The notes under the pieces were generated by a model. It was not told where the DNA came from. It searched no databases and was given only the letters and a program-made list of their open reading frames with translations. Positions 8,500 to 17,602 of a DNA stretch of 64,000 bases are shown here, piece by piece. The translations under genes and the position numbers were made by a program. The DNA comes from RGIG9115 sp045603225 (GTDB lineage: Bacteria; Bacillota; Clostridia; UBA1381), in the NCBI GenBank assembly GCA_045603225.1, contig JAZULT010000070.1, positions 1-64,000 of the forward strand. Reading direction: 5' to 3'. Positions within the stretch are counted from its first letter, which is position 1. The number at the start of each line of letters is the position of its first letter.

Positions 8500-8944
8500 T
8501 TATCTTTTAGTCTTTGTTTTTTTGCTGTCTTCAAACATATTATGTAATTCTCTCAGATGTTCACCAAGAGGTTTCCATGTTCTGAACGGTCGGAAAAATC
8601 TGTATTTTTTTCTGCTGTTTTCATATGCAATTCTGATATGTTTTTTTATAACCTCATATTTAATATTCAATAGCAGTCATGCAAATCGCCATAATTATAA
8701 ACAGAATTATTTTATCCGCAGCCGTATTTCCTGTGAAACTGTATTTTTCAAACGAAGCAATTATATATAAAACACATAGTCCGAAACCGTAAATCGGAAG
8801 ATATGGACCGGTACAAAATCCCGGATTTATCCATTTACTTTCCGGATTCCTTAATGTTATTATTCTTCTGAATACAAGTTCTATAATCCAGCCTGCCAGT
8901 GAACCTATAAAAAATAAAAACGACAATATCAAACAAAAACTCAT
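8500..8944 (-). pseudogene. Decayed CmpB-type membrane protein gene
   Basis: The intact 5' part encodes 94 residues of the putative ABC-transporter permease family CmpB: a hydrophobic segment with SLAGWIIELVFRR, the family motif NPGFCTGPYLPIYGFG, a second membrane segment, then MTAIEY and a stop at 8660. Homologues continue well past the IEY motif. In another frame, directly after the stop, a family-like C-terminal tail (YRFFRPFRTWKPLGEHL) runs open to a TAA at 8500. I infer an internal deletion plus a frameshift. The ribosome site AAAGGGG and start are intact, so a truncated peptide may still be made. Confidence 0.65.
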
Positions 8945-9022
8945 AATTTCCCCTTTTTATTTTATTATACATTTTTTTAATATATAATCAATATATAATA
9001 TATTAATTTTCTGTAAAATCAC

Positions 9023-9051
9023 TTTACTTTTCCGATTAAATATGATAAAAT
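9023..9051 (+). promoter_or_regulatory. Promoter of the histidine phosphatase gene
   Basis: TTTACT at 9023-9028 and TAAAAT at 9046-9051 with a 17-base spacer lie 35 bases before the start codon. Confidence 0.6.
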
Positions 9052-9085
9052 ATAGCAGAAAATAATTAAAAAGGAATGAATAATA

Positions 9086-9730
9086 ATGAATGTAACCAAT
9101 TTATATATTATCCGTCACGGTCAGTCACAGGGAAATCAGTACGATTTGTTTCTCGGACATACTGACCTTGATTTATCCGAAAAAGGACATATGCAGGCTG
9201 AAATAACTGCAAAATATCTGGAAGATATCCATGCAGATGCAATATATTCAAGCGACCTTTTAAGAGCATACAACACAGCAAAGCATACGGCGGACAAAAA
9301 GGGAATGGAAATTATCAAAAGCGAAAATCTCCGTGAAGTTTTTGCCGGCGACTGGGAAAATAAAAGCTTTGACTACCTGGTAGATACATATAAAGAAGAA
9401 TACGGCATGTGGCTTCACGACTTAGGAAATGCGCAGTGTACAAACGGCGAAAAAGTCACAGATTTACAAAAACGTATAACGGACGAAATCAGAAAAATCG
9501 CAGAAGAGAACACCGGCAAGACAGTGTTTATTTTCTCTCACGCAACACCGATACGTGTTATGCAGGCATATGCAGAAAACAAAACAAAAGATGAAATAAA
9601 AGATGTACCGTGGGCAACAAACGCATCTGTCACTCATATAAAATATCAGAATGGAGAGTTCATACCCGTTGCGTACAGCATGGACGAGCATATGGGCGAG
9701 CTGACAACAGCTCTTCCCGACAACGCATAA
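9086..9730 (+). CDS. Histidine phosphatase family protein
   Basis: A 214-residue cytoplasmic phosphatase of the phosphoglycerate-mutase-like superfamily. The phosphate-accepting histidine lies in YIIRHGQSQGN near residue 10, the second arginine in SSDLLRAYNTA near residue 60, the acid residue in LREVFAGDWE, and the second histidine in FIFSHATPIRV near residue 152. Substrate cannot be told; relatives act on phosphosugars, phosphoglycerate, or cobalamin and nucleotide precursors. AAAAGGAA precedes the start. It stands alone between a divergent gene and a leader region. Confidence 0.9.
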   Translation: MNVTNLYIIRHGQSQGNQYDLFLGHTDLDLSEKGHMQAEITAKYLEDIHADAIYSSDLLRAYNTAKHTADKKGMEIIKSENLREVFAGDWENKSFDYLVDTYKEEYGMWLHDLGNAQCTNGEKVTDLQKRITDEIRKIAEENTGKTVFIFSHATPIRVMQAYAENKTKDEIKDVPWATNASVTHIKYQNGEFIPVAYSMDEHMGELTTALPDNA

Positions 9731-9845
9731 TTTACAAAAATTTCCTTTATCTTTTCTGAATATAATTCTCAAAAATGCGTAAAATAAGACCGTAATACAG
9801 CGGTTGAACAACAAAAAGCCGCAAACTAAAAATGTATTACTTTCA

Positions 9846-9906
9846 TTTATGAAGGAGGGTCCTTCATAAACGAAAACGCAGTTTACAGGCGCGCATGTAA
9901 AACTGC
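9846..9906 (+). promoter_or_regulatory. Two consecutive hairpins in the DUF1540 leader
   Basis: TTTATGAAGGA (9846-9856) and TCCTTCATAAA (9860-9870) form a perfect 11-bp stem with a 3-base loop. GCAGTTTAC (9878-9886) and GTAAAACTGC (9897-9906) form a second stem with one bulge. Both precede the DUF1540 start. No T-run follows the first hairpin, so it is not a standard terminator. The function is unknown. Confidence 0.5.
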
Positions 9907-9936
9907 AAAATTAAAATGTTCGGGAGGATTGCTCAG

Positions 9937-10110
9937 ATGAATTGTAACGGTAAAGCAAACGAATCTATCAAATGCACTGTCCAGCAGTGTGCGCATCATT
10001 GCGGAAGCAGCGACTACTGTACTTTAGGTACAGTAAGTATCGGAACTCATGAAATGAACCCTACAATGGTAGAGTGCACGGATTGTAACTCATTTCAGTT
10101 AAAAAAATAA
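9937..10110 (+). CDS. DUF1540 small cysteine-rich protein
   Basis: A 57-residue protein with the DUF1540 cysteine pattern: IKCTVQQCAHHC near residue 10, SDYCTLGTVSIGTHE, then VECTDCNSF near the end. The spacing suggests metal binding, but the family function is unknown. The start at 9937 is preferred because GGGAGG lies nine bases upstream; an ATG at 9916 would place that site inside the coding region. It has a structured leader and a strong terminator, so it looks monocistronic. Confidence 0.8.
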   Translation: MNCNGKANESIKCTVQQCAHHCGSSDYCTLGTVSIGTHEMNPTMVECTDCNSFQLKK

Positions 10111-10191
10111 TTCCGATAAAGTGATTGGAAATCGCCCGACTCTTTACGGTTTCATTGTACAGGGAACAGTGTTCACTGCGCAGTGAAGAAA

Positions 10192-10230
10192 AACAACCCG
10201 GTTGTACAAATGTACAGGCGGGTTGTTTTT
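10192..10230 (+). terminator. Strong terminator after the DUF1540 gene
   Basis: AACAACCCG (10192-10200) pairs with CGGGTTGTT (10219-10227), and TTGTAC with GTACA inside it, followed by a T-run. The stem reads well on both strands. A short mini-palindrome, TTCACTGCGCAGTGAA, lies just upstream at 10171-10186. Confidence 0.85.
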
Positions 10231-10281
10231 GGTCTATTAATATTCCTGAAATCATATACTTTACTGATTGGAGGGATAATT

Positions 10282-12789
10282 ATGAACCATACTTATTCCG
10301 TTGAAGATACCGAAAAAAGATTTAAAACAGATATAAAAAACGGTCTGTCTTCTTCAGAAGCAAAAAAAAGGCTCTCTTCCGCCGGCAAAAATATACTGAA
10401 AGAAAAGAAGGACAAAAATCTTATTTTTCTGTTCTTTGAGCAATTTAATGATTTTCTGATTATAATACTGATTGCAGCAGCCTGTCTTTCTTTTTTTACG
10501 AATATTGTCGAAAAAAACGGTGAATGGGCAGAACCTGTGGTTATACTTTCCATAATTATATTTAATGCCTTTCTCGGAGTTATTCAGGAAAGGCGTGCCG
10601 AAAAAAGTATTGATGCGCTGAAAAAAATGACTGCTCCTGCCGCATATGTCATACGTGACGGTACGGAAAAATCCGTAGTCGCCTCCGACATTGTCCCCGG
10701 TGATATCGTAGTTCTCCGCTCCGGGAATGTAGCTCCGGCTGATATGAGGTTGTTTGAAGCTGTAAATGCAGAAGCTGATGAATCAGCACTTACAGGCGAG
10801 AGTGTTCCTGTCACCAAAAACTGTACTACAGTTTCAGATGAATACGTTCCTCTTGCAGAACGGACAAATATGGTATATTCCGGCACGTACATAACAGGAG
10901 GATTTGCCAAAGGCATTGTCACAGCAACAGGCATGAACACCGAAGTCGGAAAGATTGCAGGCATGCTGTCCGAAACGGAAAGCGTTCAGACACCTCTTCA
11001 GAAAAAGCTTGATAATACAGGAAAATGTCTTGGCATCTGCGCACTTCTTATTTGTGCATTCGTATTTGTGATAGGTGTATGGCATAAATTATCACCTTTT
11101 GACATGTTTGTAACTTCAGTAAGCCTTGCAGTTGCCGCTATCCCCGAAGGATTGCCTGCCATCGTAACTATCATGCTGTCGCTCGGTGTACAGAAAATGG
11201 CGAAATCAGGAGCAATAGTAAGAAACCTTCCTGCCGTTGAAACACTCGGAAGTGCCGACATTATATGCACCGACAAAACAGGAACACTTACAAAAAACCA
11301 AATGACTGTTCAGGAAGTTTACGGTGATATGTCAAAGACCGTAGAATACGGTGTTCTGTGTTCTGCAGAGAATACAAAAAATCCTACAGAGCTTGCAATA
11401 AAAAAATATGCAGAGTTAAGGAAAATCAATCCTGATTATACAAAGAAAACAAGCGAAGAACCGTTTTCTTCAAAAACAAAAGAAATGCGTGTTATGTACG
11501 GAAAGCTACTGACTGTAAAGGGTGCTCCTGAGATAATATTGAACTCATGTATATCATACTCCGACGGTTCTGCTGTCAAACCGATAACACCGCTTAAAAA
11601 AAGCGAAATACTTACTATGAACAAAAAATTTGCAGAAAAGGCTTTGCGTGTTATTGCCGTAGCATACTCCCCTGCTGCAAAAAACATTCATGACAGAAAT
11701 CTTATATTCTGCGGTCTTGTCGCTATGTCCGACCCGCCGAGACCTGATGCAATTGAAGCAGTAAAATTATGTAAAGAAGCAGGAATAAAGCCTGTGATGA
11801 TAACAGGTGACCACGTTCAGACAGCCTGTGCAATAGCACTTGAAACAGGCATTCTCTCTGACGGCGGAGAATGTATAACCGGCAGCGAAATCGACAGAAT
11901 GAGCGATGAAGATTTTGAAAACAGAATAGAAAACTGCTGTGTCTTTGCAAGAACATCACCTGAACATAAAATCAAAATTGTAAAAGCTTTTCAAAAAAAG
12001 GGAAAAATTGTAGCCATGACAGGTGACGGAGTAAATGATGCCCCGGCACTTAAAGGAGCTGATGTCGGATGCGGTCTCGGAAAATCAGGTACCGATGTCG
12101 CAAAGGCTTCTTCGGATATTGTTCTCACAGACGATAACTTTGCAACAATAATCAAATCGGTACGCATGGGACGTGAAATTTACAGCAACATAAGAAAAGC
12201 CGTAAAATTTCTCCTGTCAAGCAATATAGGAGAAATATTTACGGTATTCTGCGCCATATTATTCGGCTGGCCGGCACCGCTTGCCGCCATGCAGCTTTTA
12301 TGGATTAATCTCGTAACAGACTCTCTGCCGGCAATAGCACTTGGTGTTGACAAAAGCGACGAAGACTTGCTTCTAAAAGGAAAGAATACAGATACTCTCT
12401 TTACATGGGATATGACAGTATCAATTATTCTCGAAGGAATAATGATTGGTGCTCTCGGACTTGTTGCATTTTTCATCGGCATGAAAACAGATATCATCAC
12501 CGGACGTACTATGAGCTTTTGCGTGCTCGGTCTGTCACAATTAGTACACTCTTTCAATATGAGAAGTAATACAAAAAGTGTATTAAAAGGCGGTATTACA
12601 GAAAATAAAATTCTTTTACTGTCATTTATCGTAGGTGTGATAATGCAGATAGGCGTTGTATGTCTTTGCCCATCGCTGTTCGGAGTTGTCATGCTCACAC
12701 TCCGCCAATGGCAGACAGTAGCCGCTCTTTCCATCGTTCCTCTTATAGTGATAGAGCTTCAGAAGCTTGTAAACAGAAAACTCAGTTAA
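10282..12789 (+). CDS. Calcium-type P-type ATPase
   Basis: An integral-membrane cation pump of 835 residues in the P2 (SERCA/PMCA-like) group. In order: an N-terminal cation-ATPase domain (SVEDTEKRFKTD), two membrane segments, the actuator loop ALTGESVPV, the PEGLPA membrane motif used for calcium binding, the phosphorylated aspartate in DKTGTLT, a nucleotide-binding domain with the KGAPE motif, and the hinge TGDGVNDAPALK, followed by a C-terminal membrane domain. The start at 10282 follows GGAGGG; an upstream in-frame ATG at 10183 lies within the preceding terminator and is rejected. The nucleotide-binding domain is rather short. Its end overlaps the convergent gene by eight bases. Confidence 0.92.
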   Translation: MNHTYSVEDTEKRFKTDIKNGLSSSEAKKRLSSAGKNILKEKKDKNLIFLFFEQFNDFLIIILIAAACLSFFTNIVEKNGEWAEPVVILSIIIFNAFLGVIQERRAEKSIDALKKMTAPAAYVIRDGTEKSVVASDIVPGDIVVLRSGNVAPADMRLFEAVNAEADESALTGESVPVTKNCTTVSDEYVPLAERTNMVYSGTYITGGFAKGIVTATGMNTEVGKIAGMLSETESVQTPLQKKLDNTGKCLGICALLICAFVFVIGVWHKLSPFDMFVTSVSLAVAAIPEGLPAIVTIMLSLGVQKMAKSGAIVRNLPAVETLGSADIICTDKTGTLTKNQMTVQEVYGDMSKTVEYGVLCSAENTKNPTELAIKKYAELRKINPDYTKKTSEEPFSSKTKEMRVMYGKLLTVKGAPEIILNSCISYSDGSAVKPITPLKKSEILTMNKKFAEKALRVIAVAYSPAAKNIHDRNLIFCGLVAMSDPPRPDAIEAVKLCKEAGIKPVMITGDHVQTACAIALETGILSDGGECITGSEIDRMSDEDFENRIENCCVFARTSPEHKIKIVKAFQKKGKIVAMTGDGVNDAPALKGADVGCGLGKSGTDVAKASSDIVLTDDNFATIIKSVRMGREIYSNIRKAVKFLLSSNIGEIFTVFCAILFGWPAPLAAMQLLWINLVTDSLPAIALGVDKSDEDLLLKGKNTDTLFTWDMTVSIILEGIMIGALGLVAFFIGMKTDIITGRTMSFCVLGLSQLVHSFNMRSNTKSVLKGGITENKILLLSFIVGVIMQIGVVCLCPSLFGVVMLTLRQWQTVAALSIVPLIVIELQKLVNRKLS

Positions 12790-13564
12790 GCATAAGATTT
12801 ATATAAACAGGTTTGTTAAATTCAATATCCTTAAAATAATATACCATTGAGAAAGGTGTTTCCCCGTCCGTGTCAAATTCAGAAACAACAGCTTTCGCAG
12901 CATTGGTATCTGCCATAAGCTTTCCGGCATACGGCTCAATATCTCCCATAGTATGTTCATTTATATAAAGAACATCTTTTTCAACATAATAAATAATATA
13001 ACCGCTTTTATATATCCTTACATTTCCGTAGCAGTCATATATCGCCCTGAACGATTTTTCATCACGCTTTGGCAATACTGCTTCGAAATATTCCGTATAA
13101 AAGCGGTTAAGCTTTTTATAATCATATTCTTCAGAAAAATCGGAATCAGATACTGTATTGCCTTTTAAAACCGTTCTCTTTTTGAGATAAGAAAAATTCC
13201 TGAAACCGTATTTTTCATAGAATCCGAAAAGGCTTCCGGATGCCGGAATCAGAAAAGCCATATCATACCCTCTTTTTTCAAGAGTATTCAGCATAAAATT
13301 CATTATATCTGACGAATACCCCATACCACGGTATCTGCTGTCTGTTGCAACTCCGCATATATAAGCACAGCGATACCCGCCAATCTCTTCCTCGACAGCA
13401 AATGCCATAGATTTAAGACCGTTATTTTCTATTATAAATGTATTCTCAGGTTTAAATTTATCGCTAAAAAATAATGATATATATTCATCTGTATCTCCGA
13501 AAACAGTTTTCCACAGTTTTTTAAGCTCAGATACAGAATAGTTTTCAGCTGTTTTTACAATCAT
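12782..13564 (-). CDS. GNAT family N-acetyltransferase
   Basis: A 260-residue acetyltransferase. The acetyl-CoA fold is seen in ICGVATDSRYRGMGYSSDIMNFML (residues about 68-92, with the RGMGYS loop binding pyrophosphate) and FLIPASGSLFGFYEKYGFR. The remaining C-terminal 130 residues look like the sterol-carrier-type extension of Eis-like proteins, but no family is firmly recognised. The start codon overlaps the stop of the upstream DUF2156 gene (ATGA), so the two are translationally coupled. The end overlaps the calcium ATPase gene on the other strand. Confidence 0.85.
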   Translation of the reverse strand: MIVKTAENYSVSELKKLWKTVFGDTDEYISLFFSDKFKPENTFIIENNGLKSMAFAVEEEIGGYRCAYICGVATDSRYRGMGYSSDIMNFMLNTLEKRGYDMAFLIPASGSLFGFYEKYGFRNFSYLKKRTVLKGNTVSDSDFSEEYDYKKLNRFYTEYFEAVLPKRDEKSFRAIYDCYGNVRIYKSGYIIYYVEKDVLYINEHTMGDIEPYAGKLMADTNAAKAVVSEFDTDGETPFSMVYYFKDIEFNKPVYINLMLN

Positions 13565-14439
13565 ATTCTGACATTATACATTTTCAAAAGAAATGCAGGG
13601 CGGTAAGAAAGCTTTGCTTTTCTTAAGCCTTCGACACCCATGTCCTCCTCTCTGTTGACGTACTCGGTATCAAGCCAGCATTCATTTATGAAGAAATTAT
13701 TGATTGCATTGAACGCTCCGCGATAGTTGCTGTCAGCCTTTTCTATAATGATATGTGCCATTTTTCCGTTATTCATATATTCACCGACTGAATATGCGAT
13801 AAGCTTTCCGTCACAAATAATGGCGATTCCTTTTAGTCCGAGTTCTTTTCTTAATTTAAGTGCTTCACTGCAAACCGCAGTTTCAGCTTCAAGGTATCCC
13901 TCTTCGACTGTTTTTGAGTCAAACCATTCTTCGGTAAGCCTGATACACTCGTCAACAATTTTCTCATCTATTTCAATTATTTCATATTCATAAGAATTTT
14001 TAAATCCGTTCAGATGATTACGTTTTGACTGAAGCTTTTTCCCTGAAAGCGTTGCAAGGCTTTTAGTTTCATAGACGTAATTGCCGTTGTCTTCTCTGTA
14101 TTCAACAGTGGCATCAGGATATGCATTTTTTACTGTTTCGGCCTGAGCTTCAGTAAGGTTTACGAGATGAGCCTTTCCGTATTCTCTATTTATTTCATTA
14201 AGTAGTAACAGAAAGGTTTTTTCATCTGTTTCAGGCAGACAAAAGTACGGATTTCCCGTATTTCTTGAAACTCCCTTAAGCACTATATCACCTGATTCGG
14301 TAACTGCATATTCTATGCCTGAATATCTTTTCCACAAATATAATGTTGTAAAGCTTAAAAAAGAAGAAACCTGCGGAAACTTCTCATAGTATTTGTCAAA
14401 AACAGACTTATCCTCCAGAGTTAATTTTTTAAATTCCAT
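13561..14439 (-). CDS. DUF2156 acyltransferase-like protein
   Basis: A 292-residue protein with the GNAT-like fold of the DUF2156 family, related to the C-terminal domain of MprF lysyltransferase. Recognisable pieces are the N-terminal SFLSFTTLYLWKR, the basic LSGKKLQSKRNHLNGF segment near residue 133, and the C-terminal VNREEDMGVEGLRKAKLSYRP. It has no membrane helices, so it is not full-length MprF. GGAGGT precedes the start, and four bases overlap with the downstream GNAT gene, giving a two-gene operon. Aminoacylation of a lipid, a peptide or cell wall are all possible. Confidence 0.8.
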   Translation of the reverse strand: MEFKKLTLEDKSVFDKYYEKFPQVSSFLSFTTLYLWKRYSGIEYAVTESGDIVLKGVSRNTGNPYFCLPETDEKTFLLLLNEINREYGKAHLVNLTEAQAETVKNAYPDATVEYREDNGNYVYETKSLATLSGKKLQSKRNHLNGFKNSYEYEIIEIDEKIVDECIRLTEEWFDSKTVEEGYLEAETAVCSEALKLRKELGLKGIAIICDGKLIAYSVGEYMNNGKMAHIIIEKADSNYRGAFNAINNFFINECWLDTEYVNREEDMGVEGLRKAKLSYRPAFLLKMYNVRI

Positions 14440-14535
14440 TTATATTACCTCCATTTATATTATACTCCGAAATTTTATAATATTCAATATCAAAAAGATA
14501 AATTTAACAAAATATCCTATATTTACATATGGTAA

Positions 14536-14564
14536 TTGACATTTTTTCTCTCGTATGGTATACT
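14536..14564 (+). promoter_or_regulatory. Promoter of the aldo/keto reductase gene
   Basis: TTGACA at 14536-14541 and TATACT at 14559-14564 with a 17-base spacer, 36 bases before the start codon. The 160-base gap between the divergent operons holds nothing else obvious. Confidence 0.75.
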
Positions 14565-14600
14565 AAATTCATTAAATATTATCCGGAAAGGAAAATAATT

Positions 14601-15593
14601 ATGAATTATATCTCTGACGAAAGAAGATACGAAAATATGGAATACAGAAAATGCGGTGAAAGTGGATTAAAGCTTCCTGCAGTATCTCTCGGATTGTGGC
14701 ATAATTTCGGTGATAATGCTGACTTCGAAAATATGTGCAGAATGTGCTTTACTGCTTTTGATAACGGCATAACACATTTCGACCTCGCTAACAATTATGG
14801 CCCCAAAGCAGGAAGTGCTGAAACTAATTTCGGTAAAATACTTTCCGGACATATGAAAAGCTACCGTGATGAAATGATAATCAGCACAAAGGCAGGATAT
14901 TATATGTGGCCCGGCCCTTACGGTGATAACGGCAGTAAAAAATACCTGACAGCCAGCCTTGACCAGAGTCTGAAACGAATGAATCTTGAATATGTTGATA
15001 TTTTCTATCATCACAGAATGGATCCCGACACTCCGCTTTACGAAACAATGTGGGCGCTTGACAGCATAGTTAAAAGCGGTAAAGCTCTTTATGCCGGTCT
15101 GTCCAATTATGACGGTCCGACAATGGAAAAAGCGGCAAAAATATTGGAAGAATTGCATTGTCCTTTCGTGATTAACCAGAATGCATATTCTATATTTGAC
15201 AGAACGGTTGAGAAAAACGGAATAATCAAAAGCGCTGTAGAAAAGAAAAAGGGAATGATTATCTTCAGTCCGCTCGCACAGGGACTTCTTACCGACCGTT
15301 ATTTATATGGAATCCCTGAAGACAGCCGTGTAAGAACAGACGGAAGATTCCTGAACGAAAAATCACTCTCTGCCGAAAAGTTAAAAAAAATCAAGGCGCT
15401 GAATGATGTGGCCGAAAGAAGAGGTCAGACTCTTGCACAAATGGCACTTTCATGGGTGTATAGCCACGAAGGCGTTACAAGTGTTCTGATCGGTGCTTCA
15501 AAACCTGAACAGATAATTCAGAACATTAAAATGACTGAGAACCTTAAATTCACAAAGGAAGAATATGAAGAAATAGATGCAATTGCTCTGTAA
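14601..15593 (+). CDS. yghZ: Aldo/keto reductase, YghZ-like
   Basis: A 330-residue NADPH-dependent reductase closely patterned on YghZ (L-glyceraldehyde 3-phosphate reductase). Matches include LPAVSLGLWHNFG, THFDLANNYGP with the catalytic Asp and Tyr, STKAGYYMWPGPYG with the catalytic Lys, DIFYHHRMDPDTP, and FSPLAQGLLT for cofactor binding. E. coli YghZ is about 346 residues; the last 15 or so, beyond the DAIAL end seen here, are missing. The start at 14601 follows AAAGGA; an upstream ATG at 14529 lies at the promoter. The next gene begins 46 bases later and may be co-transcribed. Confidence 0.9.
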   Translation: MNYISDERRYENMEYRKCGESGLKLPAVSLGLWHNFGDNADFENMCRMCFTAFDNGITHFDLANNYGPKAGSAETNFGKILSGHMKSYRDEMIISTKAGYYMWPGPYGDNGSKKYLTASLDQSLKRMNLEYVDIFYHHRMDPDTPLYETMWALDSIVKSGKALYAGLSNYDGPTMEKAAKILEELHCPFVINQNAYSIFDRTVEKNGIIKSAVEKKKGMIIFSPLAQGLLTDRYLYGIPEDSRVRTDGRFLNEKSLSAEKLKKIKALNDVAERRGQTLAQMALSWVYSHEGVTSVLIGASKPEQIIQNIKMTENLKFTKEEYEEIDAIAL

Positions 15594-15639
15594 AAACAGG
15601 CATCGGGATATAACAACGTTCAAAGGGAGTATATGTAAC

Positions 15640-17517
15640 ATGAAAGAATATAATGTCAGCGTACCTGTAAATTGTATGAATCTTGATGATATAGGACGTG
15701 AAAAAATCTTAGCTAAGCTTAAGGAATTTGACGCCAAAAGAATTTTTTTGAATTTTGAGGAGGCTGTTGATTCGGGTGGTGTATATTATTCAGATATTGA
15801 TATACATCTTGATCAAATGAATAAATTGCGTTCGGCAACTACTTTTTTTAAAAGTCATGGCTACGAAGTTGCAGCCTGGTTCTGGGCTCTTATGACAGAT
15901 AAAAAATTAGATTTTATACGGCTACATGATTTCAACGGAAATAAAATTCCTGCCTTTTCCTGCCCTACAGATGAAAATTTTGTAAAATATGCTGTTGATT
16001 GCATTGAAGATATTGCTCGTTGCGGTGTAGATATGATTGTTTTTAATGATGATTTACGTTACGGCTTCTTTTCGAGCGAAATGAATTGTTTGTGTGAAAA
16101 TCATATTAAGCATATCTGCGAAATAGTTGGAGAAGACCTCAACCGTGATGAACTGAAACAACGGATAAAAAACGGAAGTGAAAATAAATACCGTGATGCA
16201 TATGTAAAAGTAAACAAGGAAAGTTTATTGAATTTTGCAACATCTATGCGAAAAAGGGTGGACAAGATAAATCCTTCTATAAGAATGGGTTTTTGTGCCG
16301 TCATGTCATCGTGGAGTATTGATGGAGACGCTTTTGAGATGGCAACAGCATTAGCAGGTAAAAATAAACCGTTTATACGTTTAATAGGAGCTCCGTATTG
16401 GGCTGTAGAAAAAAACTGGAAAAACAGACTTCAGGATGTGATTGAACTTAACAGAATGGAAAAATCATATTTTCTCGGAAAAGAAATTGAACTGATTGCC
16501 GAAGGAGATGCATGGCCAAGACCGAGAACCCAGTGTCCTGCAACCTTTGTTGAAGGATATGATACAGCACTCAGAGCAACTCAAGCACTTGATGGCATTT
16601 TAAAAATAGGAATTGACTATACTGCCTCAATCGACTATGATGAAGGATATGCAAAATTTCATGTAAGAAATAAGCCTTTATATAAAAAGATTGAATCAGA
16701 TTTCGCAGATAAAAAGTGTGTTGGTGTTCGTGTGTACGAGTATGCAGAAAAATTTAAAACCATGAAAAATCCTAATGAATTGGGAGAAATTTACAATCCT
16801 GAAATGCTGTTCTTTTCTGAAGCAGCACGTACACTTACATGTAACGGAATACCTACTGTGTATGATGCAACGGATGGAGTAGGAATTGTATTTGGAGAAA
16901 ATGCACGTAGTTTACCGACGGAAGTTCTTAAATACGGAGTCATAATGGATATTGCTGCTGCAGCAATATTGTCAGAAAGAGGGATTGATGTAGGTATTGA
17001 ACAGTTTGGGGAAAAGGTTGAAGTTTTAAGTGAAACTTTTATTAATTCCAACAATAGAATTATTGCATTCAATTCTCCAGCATATAACATAGGTCTGAAA
17101 AACACTGCTACAATTTTGAGTATAGGAAATACCCGCACAGGTAATGTTCCTTTGTCTTTTATATATGAAAACTCCGATGATGAAAGATTTTTGATAATTA
17201 ATACAAACCCTCGTTCAAACGATACTTTGATGAGGCATTATGCAAGAGGATATCAGTATCGTGATTTTCTGGGTGAAAATTTTTGCGCAACATGTACCGG
17301 TAATCCTGATGTTTATCTATTATGCAGTCAAGGGAACGGAGAGCTTGCCGTGGGCGTGTGGAACTTTTGTATAGACCCTGCTTTGACTCCTGTTGTTGAG
17401 TTAGGGAAAGAATATAGAAATATCCGATTTATAAACGGTAATGGCAAACTTTGCGGAAAGACTGTAGAACTTGATGAGATTCCGGCATATGGCTTTACAG
17501 GATTTGTTTTATCATAG
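15640..17517 (+). CDS. Putative glycoside hydrolase, GH42-like architecture
   Basis: A 625-residue protein without signal peptide. The N-terminal 350 residues look like a TIM barrel: FNDDLRYGF near residue 135, CLCENHIKHI, IGAPYWA, and AEGDAWPRPRTQ near residue 287, whose glutamate and aspartates are plausible catalytic residues. Then comes a flavodoxin-like middle domain (AARTLTCNGIPTVYDA, KYGVIMDIAAAAILSERGIDVG) as in the trimerisation domain of GH42 enzymes, and a beta-sandwich end. A paralogue lies at 43538-45469 with the same motifs in the same order. I do not recognise a numbered family. The gene is more AT-rich than its neighbours. Confidence 0.65.
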   Translation: MKEYNVSVPVNCMNLDDIGREKILAKLKEFDAKRIFLNFEEAVDSGGVYYSDIDIHLDQMNKLRSATTFFKSHGYEVAAWFWALMTDKKLDFIRLHDFNGNKIPAFSCPTDENFVKYAVDCIEDIARCGVDMIVFNDDLRYGFFSSEMNCLCENHIKHICEIVGEDLNRDELKQRIKNGSENKYRDAYVKVNKESLLNFATSMRKRVDKINPSIRMGFCAVMSSWSIDGDAFEMATALAGKNKPFIRLIGAPYWAVEKNWKNRLQDVIELNRMEKSYFLGKEIELIAEGDAWPRPRTQCPATFVEGYDTALRATQALDGILKIGIDYTASIDYDEGYAKFHVRNKPLYKKIESDFADKKCVGVRVYEYAEKFKTMKNPNELGEIYNPEMLFFSEAARTLTCNGIPTVYDATDGVGIVFGENARSLPTEVLKYGVIMDIAAAAILSERGIDVGIEQFGEKVEVLSETFINSNNRIIAFNSPAYNIGLKNTATILSIGNTRTGNVPLSFIYENSDDERFLIINTNPRSNDTLMRHYARGYQYRDFLGENFCATCTGNPDVYLLCSQGNGELAVGVWNFCIDPALTPVVELGKEYRNIRFINGNGKLCGKTVELDEIPAYGFTGFVLS

Positions 17518-17602
17518 AAGGCGGCAATAACTGCAAATCGTTTTGTATATAATTTGCTTAGAACTGTCAAAAAAAGAAAATACCTTCATGGAGGTTATAC
17601 AT

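Noticed and set aside
9464..9814. Antisense reading frame over the histidine phosphatase gene
   Set aside because: It has no ribosome site or recognisable motif and lies opposite a well-supported enzyme gene.
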